Source: DATKEG01 sp035544515 (GTDB lineage: Bacteria; Acidobacteriota; Vicinamibacteria; Fen-336). Taken from it: a DNA stretch of 33,217 bases. Below the pieces are notes generated by a model, which did not search any database, was not told the origin of the DNA, and saw nothing but the letters and a program-made list of their open reading frames with translations. The DNA lies in assembly GCA_035544515.1 (NCBI GenBank), contig DATKEG010000191.1, positions 1 through 33,217 of the forward strand, in the 5' to 3' direction. The position numbers were made by a program, and so were the translations under genes. This document shows, one piece after another, positions 6,389-13,994 of the stretch (positions within the stretch are counted from its first letter, which is position 1; the number at the start of each line of letters is the position of its first letter).

Positions 6389-7446
6389 GGGCCAGGGCCG
6401 CGCTCGTCACGGGCTCGTCCGGCCTCGTCGGCAGCGAGGTCTGCCTCTCGTTCCACCGCGAGGGTTACGCCGTCCACGGGCTGGACAACAACCAGCGCGC
6501 GGTCTTCTTCGGGCCGCAGGGCGACACGCGCTGGAACCAGCAGCGGCTCCAGCGCGAGATCCCCGGCTTCGTGCACCACGAGGTGGACGTGCGCGACCGC
6601 GCCTCGGTCCTCGACCTCGTCAAGGGGCTCGCCCCCGACGTGGTGGTGCACGCCGCCGCCCAGCCCTCCCACGACCGCGCCGCCGCCATACCGTTCGACG
6701 ACTTCGACACCAACGCGGTGGGCACGCTCAACCTGCTCGAGGCGGCCCGTCGGGCGTGTCCGGAAGCGCCCTTCATCTACATGAGCACGAACAAGGTGTA
6801 CGGCGATCGGCCCAACGCCATCGCCCTGCGCGAGCTGCCCACGCGGTGGGACTACGCGGATGCGGCCTTCGCGCAGGGGATCCCGGAAACGCTGTCCGTG
6901 GACCAGAGCACGCACAGCCTGTTCGGCGTGAGCAAGCTCGCCGCCGACGCCATGGTGCAGGAGTACGGGCGGTATTTCGGGATGCCGACCTGCTGCCTGC
7001 GCGGCGGGTGCCTGACCGGGCCGAACCACAGCGGGGTGGAGCTGCACGGCTTCCTGAGCTACCTGGTCAAGTGCAACCTCGAGGGCCGCGAATACCGCGT
7101 GTACGGGTACGGCGGCAAGCAGGTGCGCGACAACATCCACAGCCTCGACGTCGCGCGCCTCATGCACGCCTTCGTGCGCCGGCCGCGATCCGGCGAGGTG
7201 TACAACCTGGGCGGCGGCCGGGACAACGCCTGCAGCATCCTCGAGGCCTTCGCCCTGGTCGAGGAGCTGACCGGGAAGCCCCAGAGGTGGACGTACGTGG
7301 AGGAGAACCGCGTGGGCGACCACATCTGCTACTACAGCGACCTGCGCAAGCTGCGGTCGCACTATCCGGACTGGGACGTGTCGCTGTCCCTGCGCGAGAT
7401 CGTCCGCCAGGTCGTGGAAGGCTGGCGCGTCAAGCTCGCCTCATGA
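6385..7446 (+). CDS. NAD-dependent sugar epimerase/dehydratase (CDP-paratose 2-epimerase-like SDR)
   Basis: This 353-aa extended SDR acts on a nucleotide-activated sugar. Seen: Rossmann motif 'TGSSGLVGSE' (residues 9-18), 'STNKVYGDRPN' (134-144, containing the catalytic Ser/Thr region), 'GGCLTGPNHSG' and a C-terminal sugar-binding half with 'GGKQVRDNIHSLDVA' and 'YNLGGGRDN'. The STNKVYG and GGCLTGP blocks are those of the CDP-tyvelose/paratose 2-epimerase branch. The usual catalytic tyrosine of YxxxK is a phenylalanine (F180-GVS-K184). That substitution may be normal in this sub-branch or may mean a changed mechanism. It overlaps the following SDR gene by 4 bp (ATGA), and a GT2 gene follows, so all three belong to one glycan-building operon. 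Confidence 0.87.
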   Translation: MRARAALVTGSSGLVGSEVCLSFHREGYAVHGLDNNQRAVFFGPQGDTRWNQQRLQREIPGFVHHEVDVRDRASVLDLVKGLAPDVVVHAAAQPSHDRAAAIPFDDFDTNAVGTLNLLEAARRACPEAPFIYMSTNKVYGDRPNAIALRELPTRWDYADAAFAQGIPETLSVDQSTHSLFGVSKLAADAMVQEYGRYFGMPTCCLRGGCLTGPNHSGVELHGFLSYLVKCNLEGREYRVYGYGGKQVRDNIHSLDVARLMHAFVRRPRSGEVYNLGGGRDNACSILEAFALVEELTGKPQRWTYVEENRVGDHICYYSDLRKLRSHYPDWDVSLSLREIVRQVVEGWRVKLAS

Positions 7447-8513
7447 AGCTGCTCCTGGCCGGGGCGTGCGGCTTCGTGGGCAGCACCCTCGCGCGCACCT
7501 GGGCGGAAGCAGGGGCGCCGCACCGCATCACCGGCCTCGACAGCTTCGCGCGGCCGGGGAGCGAGACCAACCGCCTGGAGCTGCAGCGGCTGGGCGTCCG
7601 CGTCCTGCACGCCGACGTGCGCGCGGCCGCCGACTTCGAGGGCCTCCCGGCCGCCGATTTCGTCATCGACGCCGCGGCCCACCCGAGCGTGCTGGCCGGC
7701 GTCGACGGCCGCCTGTCGTCCCGGCAGGTCGTCGAGCACAACCTGCTGGGGACGGTCAACCTGCTCGAATACTGCCGGCGCCACGGCGCCGGCCTCGTCC
7801 TCCTCAGCACCAGCCGCGTGTATTCGCTGCCCCCGCTCGCCCGGCTGGCCGTGAGGGTGGTGGAGGGGGCCTATGTGCCCGTGCTCGAGGCGGGCGCGCC
7901 CGCGGGGCTCTCTGCGGAGGGCGTGGCGGAGGGCTTCTCGACCGCGCCGCCCGTCTCCCTCTACGGCGCCACCAAGCTCGCGAGCGAGGTCCTCGCGCTC
8001 GAATATTCCAACGCGTACTCCTTCCCGGTGTGGATCGATCGCTGCGGGCTGCTCGCGGGCGCCGGACAGTTCGGGCGCCCCGATCAGGGGATCTTCGCCT
8101 ACTGGATCCACAGCTGGCTCCGGCGCCGCCCCCTGGCCTACACCGGCTTCGGGGGCTCCGGGCACCAGGTGCGCGATTGCCTCCACCCGGCCGACCTCGT
8201 CCCGCTGCTCGACCGGCAGATGGCGGCGGGCGCGACGGAGGCGCCGCGCGTCGTCAACGTCGGGGGTGGGCGCGCCTCTGCGCTCTCGCTTCTCCAGCTC
8301 AGCCGGTGGTGCCGCGAGCGGCTCGGCGACCACGCCGTCGCCGCAGAGGGGGGGGAGCGGCCCTTCGACGTGCCCTGGCTGGTGCTCGACGCGGAGGCGG
8401 CCCGGAGGGCGTGGGACTGGGCGCCCGGGCGCCGTACGGCCGACGTGCTCGAGGACATCCTTCGCCACGCACGGGCCCACCCCTCGTGGCTCGAGATCTC
8501 CGCCGCCTCGTAG
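7443..8513 (+). CDS. NAD-dependent epimerase/dehydratase (second extended SDR)
   Basis: A 356-aa extended SDR with Rossmann motif 'GACGFVGS' (residues 7-14), 'AAAHPSV', 'LSTSRVYS' (121-128) and an intact YxxxK motif (Y174-GAT-K178). It also shows 'DRCGLLAGAGQFG', where related enzymes form the substrate loop, and 'GSGHQVRDCLHPADL'. A 35-residue insertion between the STSRVYS and YGATK motifs is larger than in typical UDP-glucose 4-epimerases. Its start is coupled by ATGA to the preceding SDR, which lacks the catalytic tyrosine, so the two could act in sequence or as partners. The sugar substrate is not identifiable. The GT2 gene begins 4 bp after the stop. Confidence 0.85.
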   Translation: MKLLLAGACGFVGSTLARTWAEAGAPHRITGLDSFARPGSETNRLELQRLGVRVLHADVRAAADFEGLPAADFVIDAAAHPSVLAGVDGRLSSRQVVEHNLLGTVNLLEYCRRHGAGLVLLSTSRVYSLPPLARLAVRVVEGAYVPVLEAGAPAGLSAEGVAEGFSTAPPVSLYGATKLASEVLALEYSNAYSFPVWIDRCGLLAGAGQFGRPDQGIFAYWIHSWLRRRPLAYTGFGGSGHQVRDCLHPADLVPLLDRQMAAGATEAPRVVNVGGGRASALSLLQLSRWCRERLGDHAVAAEGGERPFDVPWLVLDAEAARRAWDWAPGRRTADVLEDILRHARAHPSWLEISAAS

Positions 8514-8517
8514 CGCC

Positions 8518-9363
8518 ATGAAGCTCCACGGCCCCGACCCCGCGCTGCCGAAGCTGACCAAGCTCTCCGTCGTCATCCCCGCCCGCGACGAGGAAGGCTG
8601 CATCGCGTCCACCGTCGAGCACCTCCACCTGGAGCTTCGGCTGCGCGACGTCCCGCACGAGATCCTGGTCGTGGACGACGGCAGCACGGACGCGACCTGG
8701 AGGATCCTCGGTGAGCTCAAGGAGCGTCTCCCCGAGCTGCTCCCCATCCGCAACCCCGGCCCCCACGGCTACGGACGCGCGGTGGTGCGCGGGCTCGACC
8801 ACATGACCGGAGACGCGGCCGTGGTCATGATGGCGGACGAGAGCGACGACTGCCGCGACGTCTGCCGCTACTGGACGACCCTCAACCAGGGCTGGGAGTG
8901 CGTCTTCGGCAGCCGGTTCGTGAAGGGCGGCGGCGTCATCGACTACCCGTGGCTCAAGCGGCGGCTGAACCGGCTGGTCAACTTCGGCATCCGCGTCCTG
9001 TTCGGCATCTCGCTCAACGACACCACCAACGCGTTCAAGGCCTACCGCCGCACCACCCTCGACGGCTGCCGGCCGCTCATCGCCCCGCACTTCAACCTCA
9101 CGGTCGAGCTGCCGCTCAAGGCGATCGTGCGCGGATACTCCTGGACGACGATCCCCATCACCTGGCGCAACCGGCGCACGGGCGAGCCCAAGCTGAAGCT
9201 CGCCGAGATGGGCAGCCGCTACCTGTTCGTGATCGTGTACGTGTGGCTGGAGAAATACTTCAGCCGCGGCGACTACCTGAGGGTGCCGCCCGCCGCGGCC
9301 GGGCCGGCGTCCGCAGACGCCCTTCCGGATCGCCCGGCCGGGCCGTCCCGCGCGGCGCGCTGA
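8518..9363 (+). CDS. Glycosyltransferase family 2 (polyprenyl-phosphate sugar synthase-like)
   Basis: The 281-aa GT-A enzyme has 'LSVVIPARDEEGCI' (residues 16-29), the nucleotide-binding 'VVDDGSTDAT' (51-60) and a metal-binding acidic block 'MMADESDD' (104-111). These resemble dolichol-phosphate mannose synthases and bacterial polyisoprenyl-phosphate glycosyltransferases. 'NDTTNAFKAYRR' and 'ELPLKAIVRGY' are also typical of that group. No C-terminal membrane pair is present; the last 25 residues are Ala/Pro-rich. Family enzymes transfer a sugar from a nucleotide donor onto a lipid phosphate at the inner face of the cytoplasmic membrane. The context (two SDRs upstream, 4-bp spacing) suggests it uses the sugar they make. 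Confidence 0.86.
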   Translation: MKLHGPDPALPKLTKLSVVIPARDEEGCIASTVEHLHLELRLRDVPHEILVVDDGSTDATWRILGELKERLPELLPIRNPGPHGYGRAVVRGLDHMTGDAAVVMMADESDDCRDVCRYWTTLNQGWECVFGSRFVKGGGVIDYPWLKRRLNRLVNFGIRVLFGISLNDTTNAFKAYRRTTLDGCRPLIAPHFNLTVELPLKAIVRGYSWTTIPITWRNRRTGEPKLKLAEMGSRYLFVIVYVWLEKYFSRGDYLRVPPAAAGPASADALPDRPAGPSRAAR

Positions 9364-9364
9364 C

Positions 9365-9383
9365 CGGCGCGGGTCAGGCGCCG
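9365..9383. terminator. GC-rich hairpin at a convergent gene junction
   Basis: CGGCGC (9365-9370) and GCGCCG (9378-9383) form a 6-bp stem with a 7-nt loop between the stops of the GT2 gene and the opposing aminotransferase gene (39 bp apart). It could help end transcription from both sides, but neither strand shows a U-tract, so this is a weak call. Confidence 0.25.
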
Positions 9384-9402
9384 TCGCCGAGGAGGACGAG
9401 GC

Positions 9403-10515
9403 TCAGGCCCGCCGGACCTCGTCCGCGATCCGCGCGACGGCGTCGAGGGGCAGCTCGGGGTAGAGCGGCAGGGAGACCACTTCTTCGCACAGGCGCTCGG
9501 AGACCGGCAGGTCGCCGGGGCGCCCTCCCGCCGCCGCCATCGCCGGCTGGAGATGGATGGGCCGCGGGTAGTGCACCGCGGTGGCGATGCCCCGCGCCTG
9601 CAGGTGCGCGCGCAGGCGGTCGCGTCCGCGCGCACGGAGCGTATAGAGGTGCCAGGCCGAGCGCGTCCCCGCGCGCTCGCGGGGCAGGACGATCCCCGCC
9701 GCCCCCTCCAGGGCGCTCGTGTAGGCCTCCACGCGCCGCCGGCGCTCCGCGTTCCACTCCTCGAGGTGCCGCAGCTTCACGCGCAGGACGGCCGCCTGCA
9801 GCGCGTCGAGCCGGCTGTTCGTGCCCGCCACCAGGTTGTCGTAGCGGTGCGCGCCCGCCCCGTGATTGGCCAGGCGGCGCACGCGGCCGATGAACTCGGC
9901 GTCGTCCGACGTGACCATGCCCGCGTCGCCGTAGGCCCCGAGGTTCTTGGACGGGTAGAAGCTGAAACAGGCGGCGTGCGCGAGCGCGCCCGCGCGGCGT
10001 CCGCCCAGGGTGGCGCCGTGAGCCTGCGCCGCGTCCTCCAGCACGCGCAGGCCGCGGCGCGCGGCCAGGTCCATGATCGGCGCCATGTCCGCGGGCTGGC
10101 CGTAGACGTGGACGGGCAGGATGACGCGCGTGCGCGCGGAGAGCGCGCTCTCGAGCCGAGCGGGGTCCATGGTGAAGGTGTCCGGATCCACGTCCACGAA
10201 CACCGGGCGCGCGCCGCAGAGCAGGATGGCCTCGCCGGTGGCGATGAAGGTGTTGGCCACGGTCACCACCTCGTCGCCCGGCCCCACGCCCGAGGCCCGC
10301 AGGGCGAGGGTCAGCGCGTCCGTGCCGTTGGCGACCCCGCACGCGTGCCCCACGCCGCAGTAGGCGGCGAACTCCGCCTCCAGCGCGGCGCATTCCTCGC
10401 CCCCGATGAACCGCGTGGTCTCCACCACCCGCGCCATGGCCGCCTCGATCTCGCCGCGCACGCGCGCGTGCTGCGCGGCGAGGTCCACCAGGGGGACGGG
10501 GCGGGGGTCAGCCAA
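9403..10515 (-). CDS. DegT/DnrJ/EryC1/StrS family sugar aminotransferase
   Basis: This 370-aa fold-type I PLP enzyme aminates keto-sugars carried on nucleotides. Seen: 'PLVDLAAQH' start, 'GVANGTDALTLAL' (phosphate loop, residues 60-72), 'VANTFIATGEAI', 'VHVYGQPADM', 'VLEDAAQAHGA' (aspartate contacting the pyridine ring) and 'FYPSKNLGAYGDAGM' with the PLP lysine at K190. The C-terminal 'HLYTLRAR' and 'VHYPRPIHLQP' blocks are standard for the family. Length is normal. The start overlaps the end of the HAD gene by 8 bp. With the converging epimerase/GT2 operon this suggests that an amino sugar or branched glycan is made here. Confidence 0.92.
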   Translation of the reverse strand: MADPRPVPLVDLAAQHARVRGEIEAAMARVVETTRFIGGEECAALEAEFAAYCGVGHACGVANGTDALTLALRASGVGPGDEVVTVANTFIATGEAILLCGARPVFVDVDPDTFTMDPARLESALSARTRVILPVHVYGQPADMAPIMDLAARRGLRVLEDAAQAHGATLGGRRAGALAHAACFSFYPSKNLGAYGDAGMVTSDDAEFIGRVRRLANHGAGAHRYDNLVAGTNSRLDALQAAVLRVKLRHLEEWNAERRRRVEAYTSALEGAAGIVLPRERAGTRSAWHLYTLRARGRDRLRAHLQARGIATAVHYPRPIHLQPAMAAAGGRPGDLPVSERLCEEVVSLPLYPELPLDAVARIADEVRRA

Positions 10516-11206
10516 GACGGGGCGCCTCCTTGGCCACGCCGAGCAGCGCGGCCGCCGCCGCGGGCAGGTCCGGAGCCAGCAGGTCGGGAGCGGAGGCGAC
10601 GAGCGCGGCGCGGTTCGGAAACCCGCCGGGGACGCCCACGGCGTAGACGCGGGCCCCGCGCGCCATCTCCACGTCCTCGGGGCTGTCCCCCACGTAGGCC
10701 GCGACCGGCGGAGACACCCCCAGGCGGCGCAGGCCGTGCAGCAGCGGCTCGGGATCCGGCTTGCGGCGCGCCGTGTCGTCCGCGCAGGTCACGCTGTCGA
10801 AGAGGAGGTGGACGTCCAGCCGTACCAGCTCGGCGCCCACGCGCCGGCGATCGCCGCTGGTCACGAGCGCTACCGCCAAGCCGGCGCTTTTCAACTGGTG
10901 GAGGACCTCGCGCGCGCCGGGCAGGAGCCTCGTCCGTTCGGCCGAATAGTGCCGCAGCCAGCGCGCGTCCGCCTCCTCCCAGCGGGCAGGCGGCAGCCCC
11001 AGGGCCTCGTAGGTGCGGTGCCAGTTGGGCGAGTAGGTGCTCTGGAAGAGGTCGCGGCCGAAAGCAATGCCGTATTCGCCGAAGAGCCGCTCGTAGCAGC
11101 GGTAGCTGGCCTCGGCGGAGCCCACCAGCGTCCCGTCCCAGTCGAACAGCACCGCCCGCAGGCCGTCGCCGGGGACGTCCAACGGCGGCGGAGGATGCTC
11201 GGGCAC
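10508..11206 (-). CDS. HAD superfamily phosphatase (phosphoglycolate phosphatase-like)
   Basis: A 232-aa HAD-IA hydrolase. Seen: motif I 'FDWDGTLV' (nucleophile D22, acid/base D24), a helical cap, motif II 'LVTSGD', motif III lysine in 'ARRKPDPEPLLHGL', and motif IV 'VGDSPEDVEMARGA'. All catalytic residues are present, so it should dephosphorylate a small metabolite. The GTG at 11206 gives a start just before the conserved domain ('VPEHPPPPLDVPGDGLRAVLFDWDG' region). The frame stays open about 80 codons further upstream but that part has no family resemblance. No convincing Shine-Dalgarno is seen at either. It heads a two-gene unit with the DegT gene; a sugar-phosphate substrate would fit. 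Confidence 0.82.
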   Translation of the reverse strand: MPEHPPPPLDVPGDGLRAVLFDWDGTLVGSAEASYRCYERLFGEYGIAFGRDLFQSTYSPNWHRTYEALGLPPARWEEADARWLRHYSAERTRLLPGAREVLHQLKSAGLAVALVTSGDRRRVGAELVRLDVHLLFDSVTCADDTARRKPDPEPLLHGLRRLGVSPPVAAYVGDSPEDVEMARGARVYAVGVPGGFPNRAALVASAPDLLAPDLPAAAAALLGVAKEAPRLG

Positions 11207-11670
11207 GCGCCGATCGTAACCCAGGTGCACGAGGCGGCATGTGTACGGCGACCCGTCCCATTCGCCGTACGAGGGGCGCGGCGGAGCGCGGGGTGCCGGC
11301 GGCAGGCCGGTGACATCGTTTGACACTTCCGCCGGGAACCTCTCCGCGTCCGGTCCGTAGCTAGCGAGTAGCACCGGAGGGGAGCGTGGTACTGCGGCAG
11401 GGTGACGGCGCGCAGGGACCGATCCAGTGCCCCCAGAGAGGTTCCGCACGCGCGGCCGTCGTGGCCGGTTCCGCGCTCCCCTTCATCTACCCCCCACGTC
11501 GCCTGGCGCCGGAGTGAATCCGGCGCCCTGCTGCTTCCGTCGTCGAGGGGTGCGGCTTGCGCTCGCGGCAGGTCACGCCCGAGGCGATCCACATCCGGGT
11601 CGTTGAACGCGCGTGAGACCCCGGCCTGATCGGCGAGGGTCGGAACCGTTCTGTTATCATCGCGTTCACG
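11207..11670. other. 464-bp divergent intergenic region with a strong hairpin and TGACA repeats
   Basis: No credible gene is found between the divergently transcribed HAD and hydrolase genes. The region holds a TGACA-TCGTT-TGACA direct repeat near 11310-11326. It also holds a strong hairpin, GGCGCCGGA/TCCGGCGCC (11505-11513/11519-11527, 5-nt loop), with no U-tract on either side. The right end contains the extended -10 of the hydrolase gene. Translation of the minus strand gives open but compositionally odd peptides, so a decayed mobile-element end is possible but unproven. Confidence 0.5.
11652..11660 (+). promoter_or_regulatory. Extended -10 element (TGTTATCAT) of the hydrolase gene
   Basis: TG-T-TATCAT ends 10 nt before the ATG at 11671. 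There is no matching -35 and no Shine-Dalgarno, so transcription should start 2-4 nt before the start codon, giving a near-leaderless mRNA. Confidence 0.4.
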
Positions 11671-12612
11671 ATGCGGCGGTGGATCAAGCGCGTGGCCGCG
11701 GTCCTGCTCGTGGCGCTGGCCGTGTTCGTGTTCGGCATCGCGCCCTACTGGTTGGCCGGCATGGCGACCACGCGCCGCTTCCAGTTCCCGGACAAGGAGA
11801 ACGCGGGGCTGACGCCCGCCTCCTTCGATCTCGCGTTCGAGGACGTGGCGTTCCGGTCGGCCGACGGCGTGGATCTCGCGGGATGGTGGGTGCCCGCGCC
11901 GCAAGCGCGCGGGACGGTCGTGCTCGTGCACGGGCTCAACCGGTCCCGCATCGAGATGATCAGGAAGGCCCCGTTCCTGCACGGAGCGGGCTGGAACTCG
12001 CTGCTCTTCGACCTGCGCCATCACGGGGCGAGCGGCGGCGAGACGTCCACGTTCGGGGACCGCGAGCGGCTCGACGTGCAGGCGGCCAGGGCCTACGCGG
12101 CCACACGCGCGGGCGGTCCCGTGGTCTTCTGGGGAGTGTCGCTGGGCGGGGCGGCGGCCACGCTCGCCGCCGCCGGGGACCCGAGCGTCGCGGGTCTGGT
12201 CTGCGACAGCACGTACCGCAGCCTGCGCGACACGGTGCGCCATCACCTGGCGCTCTTCCGGCACTTCCGCTGGTGGCTGCGCCTGGTGCCCGCCTGGCCC
12301 GTGGCCTCCGAGGTCGTGTGGTGGATGGGCCGGCGCGGGGGCTTCGATCCCGACGCGGTGGACCTCGTGGCCGCCGCCGCGCGGCTGTCGGGCCGGCCGG
12401 CGCTCTTCGTCTGCAACGCGGGGGACACGCGCATGCCGGCGGAGATCGCCTTCGAGCTCAAGGCGGCGGCCGGCAACAAGGCGCGCGTGCTGGTCGTGCC
12501 CGGCAACAGCCATGGCGGGGCCTGGCGCGAGGGCACCGCCGCCTACGAGAAGGCGGTGGGCGACCTGCTGGAGGAGGCGGCGGCGGACGGCCGCCTGGCT
12601 TCCGCGCGATGA
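11671..12612 (+). CDS. Membrane-anchored alpha/beta hydrolase
   Basis: A 313-aa serine hydrolase of the BAAT/Hydrolase_4-like group. An N-terminal basic segment and hydrophobic helix (about residues 8-30) anchor it in the inner membrane with the enzyme domain probably outside the cytoplasm. Seen: oxyanion strand 'VLVHGLNRSR' (84-93), 'LLFDLRHHGASGG', nucleophile elbow 'GVSLGG' (S157), acid in 'CNAGDTRMPAE' and histidine in 'GNSHGGAW' near the C-terminus. The triad is complete. Substrate unknown: esterase, lipase or peptidase-type activity are all possible. Its own -10 element lies just upstream and the AhpD-like gene follows after 73 bp. Confidence 0.85.
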   Translation: MRRWIKRVAAVLLVALAVFVFGIAPYWLAGMATTRRFQFPDKENAGLTPASFDLAFEDVAFRSADGVDLAGWWVPAPQARGTVVLVHGLNRSRIEMIRKAPFLHGAGWNSLLFDLRHHGASGGETSTFGDRERLDVQAARAYAATRAGGPVVFWGVSLGGAAATLAAAGDPSVAGLVCDSTYRSLRDTVRHHLALFRHFRWWLRLVPAWPVASEVVWWMGRRGGFDPDAVDLVAAAARLSGRPALFVCNAGDTRMPAEIAFELKAAAGNKARVLVVPGNSHGGAWREGTAAYEKAVGDLLEEAAADGRLASAR

Positions 12613-12685
12613 GGCGACGCCCTGCTGCGGCCGCCGGCACGTCGTTCGAGAACGGGGTCCCCGGCCGGGATCCGAGGAGTCAGAC

Positions 12686-13054
12686 GTGAGCGACCACAAG
12701 AAGCATCACGTGCCGTTCCCGGAGGACGATAACGGCGCGCCCAAGCCGCCCGAGCAGACGAACTCCTACACCATGGTCGACCCGCGGTTCCGGGAGATCT
12801 ACTTCCAGTTCTACAAGGAGACGTACAAGCCCTCCGTCCTCGACCGCAAGACGAAGGAGCTGGTGGCGATCGCGGCCAGCCTCGCCGCCCGGTGCCAGGG
12901 TTGCCTGGAAGGGCACGTCAAGAAGGCCCTCAAGTTCGGGGCCACCCGCGAGGAGATCTCGGAGTCCATCGCCATCGCCATCGGGGTGAACGCGGCCGCC
13001 ATCGTGGACCTGACGGACATCGCGGCCGAGAACATGAGCCTCAAGCTGTATTAG
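12686..13054 (+). CDS. Carboxymuconolactone decarboxylase/AhpD-like protein
   Basis: The 122-aa protein contains the AhpD core 'KTKELVAIAASLAARCQGCLEGHVKKAL': E58, C70-x-x-C73 and H77 match the E-xn-CxxC-xx-H proton relay of alkylhydroperoxidase D, followed by 'FGATREEISESIAIAIGVNA'. Such proteins act as thiol-dependent peroxidases or as disulfide adaptors. True gamma-carboxymuconolactone decarboxylases lack the CxxC, so a redox role is more likely. GTG at 12686 is chosen because GAGGAG lies 6 nt upstream. The first 30 residues are polar and probably flexible. The thioesterase gene begins 4 bp after the stop. Confidence 0.88.
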   Translation: MSDHKKHHVPFPEDDNGAPKPPEQTNSYTMVDPRFREIYFQFYKETYKPSVLDRKTKELVAIAASLAARCQGCLEGHVKKALKFGATREEISESIAIAIGVNAAAIVDLTDIAAENMSLKLY

Positions 13055-13058
13055 CGCG

Positions 13059-13526
13059 ATGGCCCCCACGCCGTCGCTCCAGGAACGCTACGCGCCCGCG
13101 AGCATCTGCTTCGGCTGCGGTCCGGCCAACGCCCGGGGCCTGCGCATCCGCAGCCTGCCGGAGGGCGACGAGGTCGTCGCGGACTGGACGCCGGAGACCC
13201 ACCACGAGGCCTTCCCGGGCATGCTCAACGGCGGCATCGTGGGCGCGCTGCTCGACTGCCACGGCAACTGGACGGCGGCCTGGCACCTCATGAACCGGGC
13301 GGGAGCGGACCAGCCGCCGGTGACCGTGACGGCCGAGTACGCGGTCAAGCTCCGCCGGCCCACGCCGAGCGGAGCGCCGGTGCGGCTGCGCGCGAGGGTC
13401 GTGGAGTCGACCGACGACCGCGCCGTGGTGGAGGCGACGCTGGAATCGGGCGGCACGGTGTGCGCCACCTGCCGCGGGACGTTCGTGGCCGTCAAGCCGG
13501 GCCACCCGGCGTATCACCGCTGGTAG
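13059..13526 (+). CDS. PaaI family hotdog-fold thioesterase
   Basis: A 155-aa hotdog protein: 'CFGCGPANARGL' near residue 18, the core helix 'HHEAFPGMLNGGIVGALLDCHGNWTA' (about 49-73) and strands 'VTAEYAVKLRRPTP' and 'RLRARVVEST'. These features are seen in PaaI/YiiD-type acyl-CoA thioesterases. The N-terminal CFGCG block is typical of the 'FGCG-NP-GL' subgroup. It hydrolyses an unknown acyl-CoA thioester in the cytoplasm. It is spaced 4 bp from the AhpD-like gene and converges on a second, unrelated hotdog thioesterase with 23 bp between stops. Confidence 0.85.
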   Translation: MAPTPSLQERYAPASICFGCGPANARGLRIRSLPEGDEVVADWTPETHHEAFPGMLNGGIVGALLDCHGNWTAAWHLMNRAGADQPPVTVTAEYAVKLRRPTPSGAPVRLRARVVESTDDRAVVEATLESGGTVCATCRGTFVAVKPGHPAYHRW

Positions 13527-13549
13527 GTTCGTCAGAATTCCTGGTGCGA

Positions 13550-13990
13550 TTACGTCCGGGCGGGGGTCGTCATTCCCGACCCCGCCGGCCCGTCCATGGC
13601 GGCCGCGAACCGCTCGCGCAGCCAGTCCGGCAGCGGCACCGGCCGGAACGTCTTCAGGTCCACCACCACCGAGATGGTGCGCGCGTGGAAGACGGGTCTT
13701 CCCTCGACGGAGCCTTCGTAACGGACCTGCACGGAGGAGCGGCCGATGCGCTCCACGGCGACCGCGACGTCCACGGAGTCGCCGTAGCGCACCGGCGAGA
13801 CGAACTCCATCTCCACCTTGACCGCGGGGAAGCTGATGCCCTCGGCGTACACGTCGGGGAAGGACCGGCCCACGTGCCCCCGGAAGAAGTCCTCGAACGC
13901 CTCGTGCAGGAAGTTGACGAGGTTGGGGTAGTAGGCGATCCCCGCGGGGTCGAGGTCGCCGAAGCGCACGAGGATGCTGGTGGTGAACAT
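13550..13990 (-). CDS. 4-hydroxybenzoyl-CoA thioesterase family acyl-CoA thioesterase
   Basis: The 146-aa hotdog protein has the family signature 'VRFGDLDPAGIAYYPNLVNFLHEAFEDFF' (about residues 8-36), where the aspartate of 'DPAG' is the usual catalytic residue. It then shows 'VEMEFVSPVRYGDSVDVAV' and 'RYEGSVEGRPVFHARTISVVVD'. This is the YbgC/FadM/4HBT group, which cleaves short or aryl acyl-CoA. The ATG at 13990 matches the usual family start; the frame extends 12 codons further without similarity. No Shine-Dalgarno is present. A TACCCT hexamer ends 6 nt before the ATG, the same layout as at 32616-32627. The gene lies immediately downstream of the hsdM remnant on the same strand. Confidence 0.87.
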   Translation of the reverse strand: MFTTSILVRFGDLDPAGIAYYPNLVNFLHEAFEDFFRGHVGRSFPDVYAEGISFPAVKVEMEFVSPVRYGDSVDVAVAVERIGRSSVQVRYEGSVEGRPVFHARTISVVVDLKTFRPVPLPDWLRERFAAAMDGPAGSGMTTPART

Positions 13991-13994
13991 GCGG

